Positions 12,582 through 24,849 of a DNA stretch of 64,000 nt are shown here, in pieces; positions within the stretch are counted from its first letter, which is position 1, and every line of letters starts with the position of its first letter. The stretch spans positions 10,664,001-10,728,000 of the forward strand of contig JAILWY010000021.1 in the NCBI GenBank assembly GCA_022113835.1, read 5' to 3'. The position numbers and the translations under genes are program-made. The stretch is from Atopsyche davidsoni (lineage: Eukaryota; Arthropoda; Insecta; Trichoptera; Hydrobiosidae). The notes beneath the pieces are model-generated. The model had not been told where the DNA came from. It saw nothing but the letters and a program-made list of their open reading frames with translations, and made no database searches.

Positions 12582-12779
12582 GATTATATTTTTCTGAGAA
12601 ATTCTTTAATCATCTTCAATGTGTGAACTAATGTGCAAAATCATATAAGTAATAAATAATAAATCTTAAAAAAAAAAAAAACAAGCAAGATGTCGATGGG
12701 GTCTTTTCGTAGATATATTGTGTTACTTAATGGAAAATTTTCTCAGAACCATTACATTAATTTATCCAAAAAGTGCCTA

Positions 12780-13100
12780 TTATCTTAAAAGAAAAGTAAA
12801 ATGGAAACCCCTCGCCGCGGCAGGGGTTGCTCGCCAGCGCAAACACTCGCGGGTGAGTTTTCTTTGTGCCGAGTTTAAGGGTCTTCGACGGCGGGCAAAT
12901 GAGTTTATGGAGAACTTCCCGGCAGGCTCTGCGGGGTCAACATACAATTTAAATCAAAGTCGAGGGTGGGACCCGCGGAGAGCGGGGCTGACCGCCGAGA
13001 GCCTCCGGGCCGCGACGCCCCGCGACAGCCTTAGAGGAAATAAGATAAAGAGAGCTTACGGCGCGACGTCGCGGGGGCGTGAAATTTATTTTGAAGCGGA
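12780..13100. other. GC-rich islet with a 162-codon open frame
   Basis: This CpG-dense stretch sits in AT-rich intron, within the longest open frame of the region (12718-13206, plus). The translation is rich in Arg, Ala and Gly, matches no domain I know, and runs into AT-rich sequence at both ends. GC-rich DNA has few stop codons, so the frame is probably accidental. A regulatory or conserved non-coding role is possible but unproven. Confidence 0.5.
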
Positions 13101-13387
13101 AGTGCTTCCTGAAAGTTTTCTTTTTGAGAAACGGAAAGAAATCTACTATCCGGTGGTAAATTGTCTTTTTAAATTTAAAAAGAAGAGTGACACTGATTAC
13201 GTATAAATTTTTATAGCATTACATTGATTTTCAGGATTCTCGACATACTTTCAAGATAATAGATTTAATTTAAATGTATGATCTTAAAAACTAATATTTA
13301 TTTCTTTTTGTGTCTTTTGAAAATTGAAATAAATTTTTTTCGTTCATAACTTTAATTTACATAAAAACTAAAAAATATTAAGACAAA

Positions 13388-13497
13388 TAATGCCAACGTG
13401 TAAGGTTGCGAAACTGGTCACAAATAAAAACAAACATGCTGAAAATCACTTAAAATGGAATTCCACCAAGTATTTTTTGTCAAAAATATTTAATTTC
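13388..13497 (+). repeat. GAAACCGGTCAC-family repeat, single arm
   Basis: A degraded copy reading AATGCCAACGTGTAAGG, then GAAACTGGTCACAAATAAA and GGAATTCCACCAAGTA, in the same orientation as the right arm of the palindrome at 8134-8329. No second arm is present. Confidence 0.75.
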
Positions 13498-16121
13498 TCA
13501 ATTGGATAAAGAAATTGATTTTGAGGAATTAAATGATTTTATTAGTAATACTTAGTATTATTGTGTGAAATATCATACAATATGAAAAAAAAAAAAAAAA
13601 ACATTTTTGTCATTCGTAAGCAATAATTCAATTCACATGGGATCATAAGTATATTTAACAGGAATGTATTTTAACAAATTAAAATTTTAAATAATATAAA
13701 GGCTGTGTCTATAAAATGAAAGTAAATTTTGTGATATCTCAATACATGAGAGAGTTGAGCGTAAAAACATAATTTAAAATCTACCGCTGTAAAAGCACAA
13801 GAGATAAATATATAAAAAAGATTGGCATTTAAAATGTTATTTTAAAAATAAGGTAAGCCCAAATGTTTGACTCAAAATAAATGTTTTCTGGTAAATTTGA
13901 ATAAATTAGCAAGAACAAGACATTCATATACACAAATCAGTTAAATGGAGTTTGCTGCGAACTGGTCGAAGTTTTTTCACAAAGAAACCGTTCAGGAGAA
14001 TTTATCTACCTGCTTATAAAGGAAGCCGAAATATTTATTTATAAGTCTTGAACCTTTGCGATGTTTTCTTGGATTTTTCCCAGGGTGAAGGTAAAACAAA
14101 CCGCCCCTATTAATTTCGGGGATGTGTTCTTTTCCTTTGCACCATTACATCTGCAATATCGTATTTCTTTGTATACAATTTCCTCTCACATAGATGCCTG
14201 TTTACGACTTACAATTCTTTTTGTCGTATTTTATTTGGTCGTTTTAAAGCTAAATGTTTAATTTTAATTAAAAGCTAAGTTCTTGCTGTTTACTTTAATA
14301 CTTCAATATTTAAAAAAATATCTTTCTATGTTTTTATTAACTTAAATGAAAATTGTTTAAAAACTACGAATGGCTTTTGGTTTCCAAATATTTCCGATTC
14401 TTAGTGCCTACGTGCAGTTCAAAAAAGTTGCTATATAATTGATTACTAATTGCATTGATTAATTTATTTTCTATTATATATATAGGATCATTTATTGATA
14501 TAAAAAATATATTTCGGGGAGAAATCAATGCGACCATACAAAATGCGACTAAATAATCAGGCAACTTGTTTACGAGGGGCTATTGTAGAGAGTTATATCT
14601 TCCCTATAACCTAAAAGCCTCAATTTTTACGATTGAGAAAAGTGTCTTTTCCACAGTTACATTGAAATTTATATCCCTTCGAGGGTCAACAAACCGCCCT
14701 TATTTATCGCGACAAAATCTTTATAGGAACCCTGCATTTCTTTTGTATTAAATATTTAATTTACCAAAGAATTATTTTTACTATGAAAATTACATTTACA
14801 ACAAAATATATGAAGTCCACAAGGGATAGGCAAGTATATTTAAGGAATAGCTGCTGTGTTCAATATAACACGTCTCTGGTATAGCTCATGTTGCATATAA
14901 AAAATAAAGGAATAAATCAAGTGGTTTTTTTCATTCTTTAAGCACAGAGAGAAAAAGGCTATTGATATTCCAAGAAAAACGAAGATCTTTACCACTGAAC
15001 CAAAAGTACTTTTTTAAAAGTTTATTTCGTAATCTTTTGCCTTTATTGTAGTTATTAACAAAGAAATAAGAGATTGAGCATTTTCACTTTTTCTAAGAAT
15101 ATTAATGGCTGCGAGTATGATAATAATAGTTTCTATATCTGTGATATTAAACGCCCCGCCTCATACCGGATGTGCTGCTGGAGGGTCAACTCTTTTCACA
15201 TATTATGATTTAAGATGGGTCGTATTTGATTTCCGGTCAAACAAATATCAAAGAGATTTTTTCGGAAGATATTTATTTAGGCGATAAGAAATCGAAAACT
15301 GAGAGGATGTGGATCTGCGGCAGTTTATTGCAGATACCCAACCCATATAATTTTATAAATATTTATATTTTATTTACAATTAGACGCTTAACTAACACAC
15401 GCATCTTTATTTCCATTTTTATTCCTTGCTCCCTCTTTTTATTTAAGGTTAGTGCGTGGTAATAGGCTCCTTGGTAAGATAATCTGAGTATAGATGTCTT
15501 TCCAAATAATCTAAGGTTGAACTAAGCGATCGTTATTTGCATGAACCATTAAAAGAAATAACTGGAAAACATCTGAAAGGCTGGATTAAAGAATTATATA
15601 ACCTTAACAGCCATAGCCTGACCATAGCCTAAAAGTCTCGGCTGTATAAATAATATTGTAATGAAGTCATGGAACCTTGTACAACGAAATCCTATACGCG
15701 TAGAAGGCAAATTATGAGATTCTGAAAATGTATGAGCACTTAGCAGAAATTCCATTAAAACTTTGATGCGGCTGTTACTCGTCAGATATATTTTAAAGTA
15801 CTTTTAATCTCCCCCGAACTCCGGAATGAATCTTGGAGAACTTTACTGGTCCTGATTAGTGGGACCTCTCGTTAGTACCTGAAGTTGCATATTGCTGAGG
15901 TTTTCGATCTGTGAACTCGGCTATAACGTGAACACGCTAAAATTCGAAAGCCTTTGCGATGATGAATCGCGAAAGAAAATCACTGGGCGTTGAATGGAGA
16001 CAAAGAAAGAATATTTAATCATTTCGAACGTTGAGATTTGTAAATGTGTATTGATTTATTACAGGGAGTTTGTACAGAGCGCTCGTCCTCGAGGAAATTA
16101 ATTTTAAGGGGTGATTTTTGT

Positions 16122-16129
<8 letters not shown>

Positions 16130-16186
<57 letters not shown>
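16130..16186. repeat. (TA)n microsatellite
   Basis: About 28 uninterrupted AT dinucleotides. Apparent ORFs through it are artefacts of the repeat. Confidence 0.97.
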
Positions 16187-16188
<2 letters not shown>

Positions 16189-16439
16189 TATAGATATGGT
16201 TTGGACAATTATTTCATTAAAAACATGCAAATGATGTTTGTCACACGTGTTTGATTATTTAATGAGTTTTGATAAATGGATTTATTTTGATAACTGATTC
16301 GATTTGAATTTAATACTGTTTGGTGTTTGTTTAATTATTAATATAAATATAAATATTTTATTGTATTTTATATTTTAAAACCTTTTGTTTTTGTCTAGAG
16401 ACACATAGCTGAAAAAATCTTGCTGACAAAATAATTAGT

Positions 16440-16580
16440 ATTTTTTTTTTTTTGAAGGCATTTGTTTGGTGAAGAGACTTTTTAACTTTTTAAAATGCTT
16501 CACGTGAGTTTTATCTGATTTATCGCATGACTAGTTTCGACCATTCACCTGGTCATCATCAGATGCAAAATTAAACTAAC
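16440..16580 (-). mobile_element. Single-arm copy of the hammerhead-like MITE family
   Basis: It shares GGCATTTGTTTGGTGAAG and CATGACTAGTTTCGACC with the elements at 5318 and 9440 but has only one arm. Its minus strand, which is sense for the receptor gene, carries the most complete hammerhead-like motif of the window (16525-16566). Confidence 0.75.
16525..16566 (-). ncRNA. Type I hammerhead-ribozyme-like motif
   Basis: On the minus strand 42 nt read GCAT, CTGATGA, T, GACC, an 8-nt loop, GGTC, GAAAC, TA, GTC, ATGC. This gives stem I (GCAT/ATGC, 4 bp), the conserved CUGAUGA, stem II (GACC/GGUC, 4 bp), GAA, a minimal stem III (AC/GU, 2-nt loop) and a GUC cleavage triplet. All core hammerhead nucleotides are present. 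The deviation is one extra U between CUGAUGA and stem II. Minimal stem III type I hammerheads are known in retroelements such as Penelope-like elements. It lies 300 nt inside the intron in the sense orientation. Activity is unproven. Confidence 0.6.
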
Positions 16581-16865
16581 AAAATATACAAACAACAAAC
16601 AGAGTAATGGTAACAATAAAATCACTACACATTATAAAGATGTGGAATATTTTTTTTACGATCTAAATTAAAATATATAGGTTATAATGGAAACATGTTT
16701 AATAGAGGTGATGAGGACGGGAAAACCATACTATTAATTAACGAGCTTATATTTAAATTAGATTGTTTGCGATTCTCTAAAATTTCTAAATTATTGAGTG
16801 TTACACCTCTCATTATGTTAATACCCCATTTTATTATTTAGAAACAATAAATTTATATAACTTAC

Positions 16866-17034
16866 CTTCTCTCCACTATCTGAAGGCAGGTAAAAAGTGA
16901 GCACTGTGAGGAAGGAGATGCCCATGCACGGTATGATGATGTTCACTGTGTAGAAGAGTGTTTTTCTTCTCATGGTAATGTTAAATGTAATGTCCAGGTA
17001 TGGCTCATCACAACACGTGTAGAATTTTTCATTT
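16866..17034 (-). CDS. nAChRalpha4: nAChR alpha4-like exon, loop C and transmembrane helix M1
   Basis: Internal exon of 169 bp with acceptor TTACAG and donor AAG/GTAAG. After one base completing Arg, 56 codons read [20 protein letters not shown] (residues 1-20), [17 protein letters not shown] (21-37) and [19 protein letters not shown] (38-56). C7-C8 are the vicinal cysteines that define alpha subunits and cap the agonist site. N18-I-T is a potential N-glycosylation site next to the membrane. Residues about 26-50 form helix M1, including the conserved Pro-Cys, and SDSGEK is the M1-M2 linker. The pore-lining M2 exon should follow below position 16866 but is not present down to position 1. A hammerhead-like motif in the same orientation lies about 300 nt downstream. 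Confidence 0.97.
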
Positions 17035-18047
17035 CTGTAAAAAAAGACAAATAATTAATATCATAATTTAAAAATTTTCACTGCATATCTGTATTCAGAA
17101 GTAATAAGAGCTAACGTATTTGGTCTTTATCACTATAGTAATTTTTAATTTTTTTTTCACGGTGAGCACTCGACTAAAAACTTGCCTATTCGACTCCCAT
17201 CCAGAAATATCAATCCCAAACTGATGTTAGCTTAAATATTTATCTCTGCCAAAATATAATAATAACATTACCGTTATTCAATAATAAAAATCAAAAAGAA
17301 ATAACTTTCATATAACATAAAAGCAAATAAATTCATAACTTGACAAACATGTTGAACTCTGGAAACATTTCCGTTCGATTTTTTCATAATGTGAAAAAAA
17401 AATTCAAAAAACTATTTACATAAAAGTTAATTTGTTTTTTTTTTTTACTGAATTCAATCATTATCCGCACGACACTTGAGATATAAAAAAAGTACTCAGT
17501 AATTGAAAAAGTTCGTGAAAATTTTTTATAAAACCGCTCTTAAGCGTTTTAAAAGCAATTCTGGACATAAAAGCAATTTTCACTACAAAAAACGGCCGTG
17601 TTTATTATGTCGCAATAATAATAAATAATTTAAACATAACTGTAATAAATGTGGGACCTGAAAAACTTTTATATTAAATCACCCAGTTATATACAAAGTG
17701 ATATTCCCATGAGAATATTCACTAACCGTAAACATCAATATTATAATATTACTAATAATGAAGAAGCTATCAGAAAATGTTAACTAGTCCAGGCAGAAAA
17801 TGTAAAATGGCTATGATATAAAAAAAATTATAATAAAATGTATTTGTCAGTCATTGTATGATTTTGAGGTTTCAGGAATTCAGGGATTATAGCTGAGCAC
17901 CTGAAAAACCACAATACCTTCGAATCGTTTTTATTTATCATCAACAAAAAATATTGCAATTTTCACTTCATTCGGTTACTTATCTTTGGTTTTTTTAATA
18001 TAAAGTACTACAAAATGATTTAGACTGTCGTGGCAGTTGAATATTGG

Positions 18048-18199
<152 letters not shown>

Positions 18200-19333
18200 A
18201 GAAACCCCTGAATACAAAGAGAGTATTTTTTCTTCTTTAGAATTTTATTTTATTTTACTGTCTCATTAGGCCCTAGCTTAGGTTATCTCCAAACGACTGA
18301 CTTTCTTGTTTGAATAAAATAAACCACCGGGTTATTATATTCAACAAAGATAAGATGTCACTCCAAAAAAAAATATATATCGTTGGTAGTCATTTGTGAG
18401 AAGTTTTGAAGAAATTATAAAAAGTCGAAGTACATTTAAGTATATATTTTTATATGTATATATGAGAAAAACATGTGAGATCATTATTATTAATAATATC
18501 ATTATATATTATAAAATATCTTTCCTTAGAACTATAGGAACTTTATAATCTGCATGTGTTGGCCAATTAAAATATCAAACATATATCTTTTGATGATTTT
18601 ATTTTAAATTTAAAAAATGTTTATACGACAGATAAAATCAAATTTCACTATTTTTGATATGAAAAACAGGCCAGAAATTCATCCTAAAAAAAAGTACCTT
18701 GAAATCGTACTTAAAACTGATGAAATTAAATTCAAATAAGACAAAGTTGTTACGCAAATATAATGCCAAATCGGTTTACTAACATAGATAAATTAATTTT
18801 GTTTATCTTTAATTAATTTAATCGGAATCGACAGTGGGTTGGTAATTTTCAATTGTTGAAATGTCTTTAGGGAGGGGTCTCCTAAAACTCGGCTGCTAAA
18901 TGTAGCGTGGATTCCTTCCCCATCCTCACATGATTAAGTGCAAATGACGGAGGGCCGAGACGATATCTGGCTGGGAAGTATTTGGTATTTCCGATATTCA
19001 AGTACTGTTAAGCTACCGGCAGAATACTGGCAAATACCGAGGTGGGCTTCATAACAGGTCTCCAGAGACTCACACTGGATTGTGATTGAGAAATCATTTT
19101 GTATGAGAAGATTTGATTTTGTAACATACAGTATAACGGTATATTTTGCATAGTTGTTTTAAAGACAAATTTTACACTGAAGACAAATGCATTTAAACAA
19201 CATCATAAAAAGTTTAACAATATTTAAGTAGTTCCAACTGGATCCTCTCTGTTGCTTGTGCATGACTGCCATTCATACCCTGAGTATGTGTAAATGGTCA
19301 GTAATGCAGTAGTGGACATGGAATGATTGTGAA

Positions 19334-19535
19334 GTATCAGATCTAAACGCCAGAGCTTTTTTAAGGAAAAGGTTATATAATAATGCTATTGGGCAGCAGC
19401 AATACGTAGACTTTTCCGTCCAGTATAAAACTACACTATTTTCCCCTAACAAAACCATGAACACTGGCACAGCATGAGTATATGCTCAGTGAAATGTTTG
19501 CCAACCTCCTCTGAGGAGAGGCACTTGATGAAGAA
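19334..19535. repeat. Unclassified interspersed repeat, intact copy
   Basis: It shares TCAGATCTAAACGCCAGAGC, CACTATTTTCCCCTAA and GAGGCACTTGATGAAGA with the interrupted copy at 31917-31967 plus 32491-32632. Coding capacity is not evident. This copy provides the empty site for the transposon nested in the other. Confidence 0.8.
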
Positions 19536-19616
19536 GATCGTCCTCACCACTACACAACGTAATGGTTTTGAGTAAATCACTTACTTTAAAAAAATCATCG
19601 ACAATAATAAAAAAAT

Positions 19617-19948
19617 CGACATACGTATATGATGGTGCGCGTCTTGGCTAAATTAATAGATTTTGAAAATAATATCCAGATGGGACTTAAATCGCTTCAC
19701 TTGTAACTTTGTTCAAAAAGTCCAGTGCTTGCAAATCACTAAATATTGGTTGGCCTGAGCACATTGGTTCATATGTAGAGTATGATTGTTAAAAATTCCC
19801 GATAAACGGAAGTGATTCGTTAGTACACCGGCCATGTAAGCCAGGGGATGTGGGTACATATCCCACACAAATCACGATGATATTTTTCTGAGTTTCTTTA
19901 AATCATCTTCTATGTATGAACTAATGTGCCTTTTCATATGAGTAATTA
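19617..19948 (+). mobile_element. tRNA-headed SINE copy
   Basis: It begins with CGACATACGTATATGATGGT and contains the leader TGGCCTGAGCACATTGGTTC, a shortened tRNA-like module (19812-19875) and the 3' body GAGTTTCTTTAAATCATCTT. Part of the D-arm is missing compared with 12506-12581. It is nearly collinear with 60195-60535. Confidence 0.85.
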
Positions 19949-20539
19949 AAAATACCAAGTAAAACAAATAGTTATCTTTATAATACCCAAAGCATTTTCA
20001 TAAATTATTTACGGCGTGTTTCCTTTAAACTGATTCCTAGCCTATTTGCATGTAAATAGATTAATCTATATTTCAGATGTTCCCACTTTCCTAAGACCCT
20101 AATCTAACTAATTGAGTCGCAAAAACAAAATCAAAAACCGAGCCGGATTCGTCGCCCGGGGCGGTGTCAAAAGTGAGCCCCACGTTTTCATTAAGACAAA
20201 GGAGACGAAGTAATTGCTTTGCAGCAGGCACGGCGGCGGAGATCCGGTCCAAGGGATCTCGAGAAATATGAACATCAAAGAAACACTCCGAGGCGCGCCA
20301 CACTGTGACGGGCAATATTAAAATTGCAGTCGCTCCTCCGGCGCCGGACTAAATTTGCTAAGCGACGGGTTACACAGTTACCCAGGTGTTTTTTTTTTTT
20401 TTTTTAATTAACGCTGCTACAATAGTAGATTTTAACTCTGGAAGAAAATACTTTGGATTTCCAGCTGTTCTCTGAGTGGTATTATTTTAATATCAGTTAT
20501 TAAAATTTACTTGTTGTGTTAGTGTGTTATTTTATTTCG

Positions 20540-21215
20540 TATATTATTGATATTTGTGAAGACCATCCTGACAGGAAGTACGATTTTGATTGATAATGAT
20601 TAAGTACATTTTTCCAAATATTGAAAATTGATTAAAGAAACTCTCAGAATAATATCATCGTGATTTGTGTGGGATTTGAACCCACATCCCCATGCTTACA
20701 TGGCCGGTGCATTACCAACGAATCACTTGTACTAAGCAGGAATTTTGGTACTTGTTTTTTATCCGACCACCAATTTTTTTTAATGTACATGTACTCGCAG
20801 AGATAAGAATCTATCATATGACGATGAGTCCCGTTGTGGCGTTTATTTCGTTCATTGCAGATTTCCATGATCGCTCGATTCGTTGGGTTAGGTTAGGTTA
20901 GGTTAGGTTAAAAAAAAAGGTTAGGTACAAGTTTTTTGGTGGTCGGATAAAAAACAAGTACCAGAATTTTTAACAATCATATCCTAGTATTGCAAGTCAC
21001 ACAATATTTAATTAGCATAATAAGTACGTTGTTTCACTTATAGGATATGATTGTTAAAAATTCTTGCTTAGTACAAGTGATTCGTTGGTATAACTGGTAA
21101 TGCACCGGCCATGTAAGCTTGGAGATGTGGGTTCAAATCACACAAATCACGCTGATATTTTTCTAAGAGTTTCTTTAATCAATTTTCAATATTTGAATAA
21201 ATGTACTTAATCATT
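20540..21215. mobile_element. Composite foldback with inverted tRNA-like modules
   Basis: The outer arms are inverted SINE bodies with tRNA-like modules on the minus strand (20660-20726) and plus strand (21077-21150). Inside is a second perfect inverted pair, TACTTGTTTTTTATCCGACC (within 20748-20774) and its inverse (within 20936-20963). The loop of that pair holds a (TTAGG)n block. The leader CACAATATTTAATTAGCATA precedes the right module. The nesting suggests an insertion within a foldback. Confidence 0.85.
20886..20910. repeat. Interstitial (TTAGG)n block
   Basis: Five perfect GGTTA units, followed after a short A-run by another GGTTAGG. TTAGG is the canonical telomere repeat of most insect orders but is absent from Diptera. 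The block lies in the loop of an inverted repeat. Confidence 0.85.
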
Positions 21216-23459
21216 ATTTTATTTCAGCTGGATATTTGAAGAATAACGCCTTACGTATGAAACAATGGGAAAAAATATTTAAAGATTGTCCTAATGCCCA
21301 ATCGTGATCATGTAATTCAGAGAGGAGGTTTGTCGTTATTTACAAATGTGAAATCGATGTATCTATGCTAGATTAAAATAAATGTAGCATCCATATTTTT
21401 TCCACGCATAAAAGACACAAATCGTAATTTGTACGTTTAGGTATATACAAACTTAATATATATTCATTAAATGTGTTTGCTAGGGTTTATTGAATATTTT
21501 TTTTTTTCTGTGCATACTTTGTGCTTAAAAATGTATTGTTAGTTATATAAACTTGTATCAGTAATTTTTCAAATATAACGGATTTTTTGATGATAAAATG
21601 GACTGGTTGGATAGTTGCCTTTTTATTTATTTTATTTAACCCAAAAATATAAAATAATATATAAATAAAACGTTTACCAATAAAAGAATAACAAATACAA
21701 AAGAGTATAATATTACACCTTGGAATTAAAAGTATTTGCTTTTGTATAAAGCTTTATAATACTTAACAACAAAAGTTGTAGGTAACAGCTGAAGAGAATT
21801 GTCTCTTAAAAGTATTAATATATTTTTCTGTTGTGTAAAACAAAGGATTGGTAAAAAAGAGTATTATTTTTAAGTAGAAACAAAATAAACGTAGGTATTT
21901 CATTAAATATTTATGTAATTAAAAAAGTACTTGAAATCGAAGCAATATCACAGAAAAATATTTTTATTTCACGAAACACCATATTGTACAACCTTTTAAA
22001 TCGTTATTTATGTTTAACAACCATTGTTTGATTCAAGAAAAATCTATGAAGCATTGTTTAAGAACTGTCTTTAAAATCTATTTTCTTTAAAAGCATCTAA
22101 AATGACAAATATTTCCGTAATCGACCTTAAAATAATGTGTATATAAATGTTTATGACCCTTTACACTTGGTTCCACGTAACGAATATTGCGTGTATAATT
22201 TTATATATAAAATAGTACATGAACAATATTTAGTGGTTCCTTTATGATTGTCAAGTAACGGAACAAATTGCAGACACTTTAAAGGTAAATACTTCGTTTG
22301 ATGTCTTATACAGGTGTCTTAGGAGGAACAATACAAACATTATGACTAGTAATACACAAGGCACAATGCTCTCACGTGTACTCTGCAGTGGTTGCCGCCC
22401 CTCCCAGACAGTTCTGCACCCTTGTGTTTTTGTTTACCCCTAGAAAGGGGTTGGCGTTTTTAATAGAACAACTTTCACAACTTTCACATCTTTCACGACC
22501 TTATTAAATTAGTAAATCTGCCACCCGGGTCGCCGTAGGGTAGTTACAAGGGTACTTTGTTTTTAAATATCAGTCTTGTTAAATTTTCATAATTATATTT
22601 GACTTTGAGATTATTTTATACAAAGGTAACATACATTTGGTTGACAAAGCGTTCTAGAATTACTTGAGTATTAAACTGCGTACTGTTGTTTGTACTTGGA
22701 TACTTGAAAATCGTTTCAGTATCGCCACCAAAACGTCGAAAGACAGAAAAGTCCTAGAACTGTTGAACATCTGAGAGATGTAAAGTATTGCAATTTGTGA
22801 GTTGCGAAACGATTTTATATCAATTCGCTTTTGGTGAATTTCTCACATCTATCTTAAAATGATCACACATAAAATTTTAATATTTAATGTATATTTACAA
22901 CTTTACATAAGTTTTTGTAATTTTGCTTTGTATGATATTTCATGTAACAATTGCCGAGATGCATGCATGTCAAGTATCACAATAGTATGTTGTTTGATGT
23001 CTTTTGTCGGGTTTATTATTATATATATTGTAAAGCAAAAAAAATAATGCTAGTTCTTTTGCCAGGGCTGTCAATGTGCAGTCCTCAATGGTACCGCACT
23101 TATCTTGGATAAAAAATTCTTACAAAGCTTGAAAGGGAGATAACATAATCTTTGTAAAATTATATAGGCAGTGTTTAGGAACGAACTTTAAATAACAAGA
23201 TCACATAAACATAAACACGATAATACTCTAAATAGTTATCACACTGTGATGACCGAGACGCATCTCTCGAGTGCAAAGGGTTATGAGCTCTTACTCTAAG
23301 GTTTTATTTAATAAAAGTTAATCAAGATCAAGTGAAGTATGCAAAAAAAGTATATTTTGAATTACTGCCATTTCAATGAAACAATTAGATAAAACTATTC
23401 AAACTATTTGTTCAGCGCAAATTACCAAGAACGAAACTTCAAAGAAAGTAAACAAATAG

Positions 23460-23900
23460 TTCCGGAATTCCCTAGGTGCTTCTGCACTTCACGGCTGGGA
23501 ATTCTGAAGGAATTCCGCCGGAATGAATGTAGCAGATAGAGAAATATTCCGCCCGAGACCTAACAGGTTGCGCGAATGGCCCCTCGCGTGTGTAATGAAC
23601 CGCCGTCGAAGCCTCCAGCCTTCCTGCGCGAGTGGCTGCTGAACGCAAAACCATAGAGGCAGTAACGGAAATTCGCGAATACAAAAGGAAACGGCCGGCC
23701 GTTTGTGCGAAATTATAACCGAGATGTTCCCGAAGTTACTTCGGGCGCCTCAGCGAGGCTTTGTTCCCGGCAGGGATGAAACCACCCCCGGCTGGCAGGG
23801 ATGAAACCATGAAACCACCCCCGCCTGGCTCCGGCTCCGACTGACCACCGTCTCCTCTTTATGCGACTGCGGCGAGAAGGACCCGCAGCATGGAGTGATT
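23460..23900. other. GC-rich islet with short internal duplication
   Basis: A CpG-rich stretch in AT-rich intron. It contains a local duplication of GGCAGGGATGAAACCA and ATGAAACCACCCCCG around 23770-23826. No coding frame is convincing. Confidence 0.5.
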
Positions 23901-24849
23901 ATCACAATTCTCCCCGGTACTGCGCTAGGTTAAGTGGAACTTTACAAACTGTTACCTCGTATTATTACTTAGAAGTTTATTGCGGTATCGTTTTATTGCC
24001 GTTATGGGATCGTGCTTATCTTCATATTATGCATTGTATTGAATTCCGATATATGTTATTTACCCTGCGGATTCGAATGCAACTTTAGAAACAGTATTTT
24101 GTGTTGGGATCGTTGTATCATTATAACACAATCTAACAGAAAATATAATTATTTTTTCAAAGTGACAAAATTCATTAAAGGTATATTACAAGGCAAACAG
24201 GAAAATATTTATATCCCAATATGATGAAGTGAAATTATTTGCATAACAAAGGTGTGCACGCTTTGGCCATTGTATTCTTGCAAAATATGGATTAATACAG
24301 GCTTTATTTATTGTTTTACTATAGAAGCAAAAAGGTTCACAACAGATTTATTGCCTAATAACTGGTGGTTTTATAGTATGTTTATATTTTGGGAAGATTT
24401 ACAAAATTGCAAGACATAGGCATTTTATACAAAAAAAATATTTTATATTAAAAACTTAAGTTTTAATGTTTTCAAAAAATCAGTTCTTTGTACCAATAAT
24501 ATGTAATGTAAAAATTAACCCTTTCTACTCCGTTGGCGACAATGTGTCGACATGGTAAATTCTTTTGTAACTCCGTTGGCGACTTTAGTGCACCTTTTAT
24601 TGTTTACCCTATAAGAAGTCTAGGTGCGTATTAGAGCAGGTACAAACCCTTTTTGTCAGTTTTGCAAAGTAATTGCTGCCACTCGGACGTATTCACATTG
24701 TCAAATTAAAAAAAAACAAACAAAAAAAAGCCCGGAGTTCTAAGGGTAAGTTCATTAGAAAAATTGTTGGAAATGTTTTTTTTTTATATGTATATATATG
24801 CGTGTTTGTGTCTTTTTCTTTAATGAATGAAATAGCAGGACTATCTCGC

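Larger units (their letters stand above)
12221..12650. mobile_element. Foldback pair of the tRNA-headed SINE family
   Basis: Two SINE copies are arranged head to head. The left copy runs on the minus strand and its tRNA-like module is at 12292-12367. The right copy runs on the plus strand with its module at 12506-12581. Their 5' leaders meet at the centre (CATACTCTACATATGAA and its inverse). The outer left edge carries the family end TGTCTATTTTTTGGATTG. This pair keeps the full D-arm-like segment that other copies lack. Confidence 0.85.
1..16865 (-). other. Intron downstream of the M1 exon (partial, at least 16.9 kb)
   Basis: The intron begins at the GTAAG donor next to 16866 and runs out of the window without reaching the M2 exon. 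Identified contents are two pogo-like MITEs, a hAT-type element, foldbacks at 5362, 8134, 9440, 12280 and a tRNA-like fragment at 2115, a GC-rich islet at 12800-13090, (TA)n at 16130 and a hammerhead-like motif at 16525. Segments 2360-5300, 10000-12200 and 13500-16100 are AT-rich with short GC-richer patches and hold nothing I can name. Confidence 0.8.

Noticed and set aside
12718..13206. 162-codon plus-strand ORF, the longest in the window
   Set aside because: It spans a GC-rich islet where stops are rare, has AT-rich tails and no recognisable domain, and I see no splice or start context to support it as a gene.
24516..24660. piggyBac-like end (TTAACCCTTT...) and a duplicated CTCCGTTGGCGAC
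   Set aside because: No matching inverse end or second TTAA was found. The same TTAACCCTTT at 41493 also lacks a partner.
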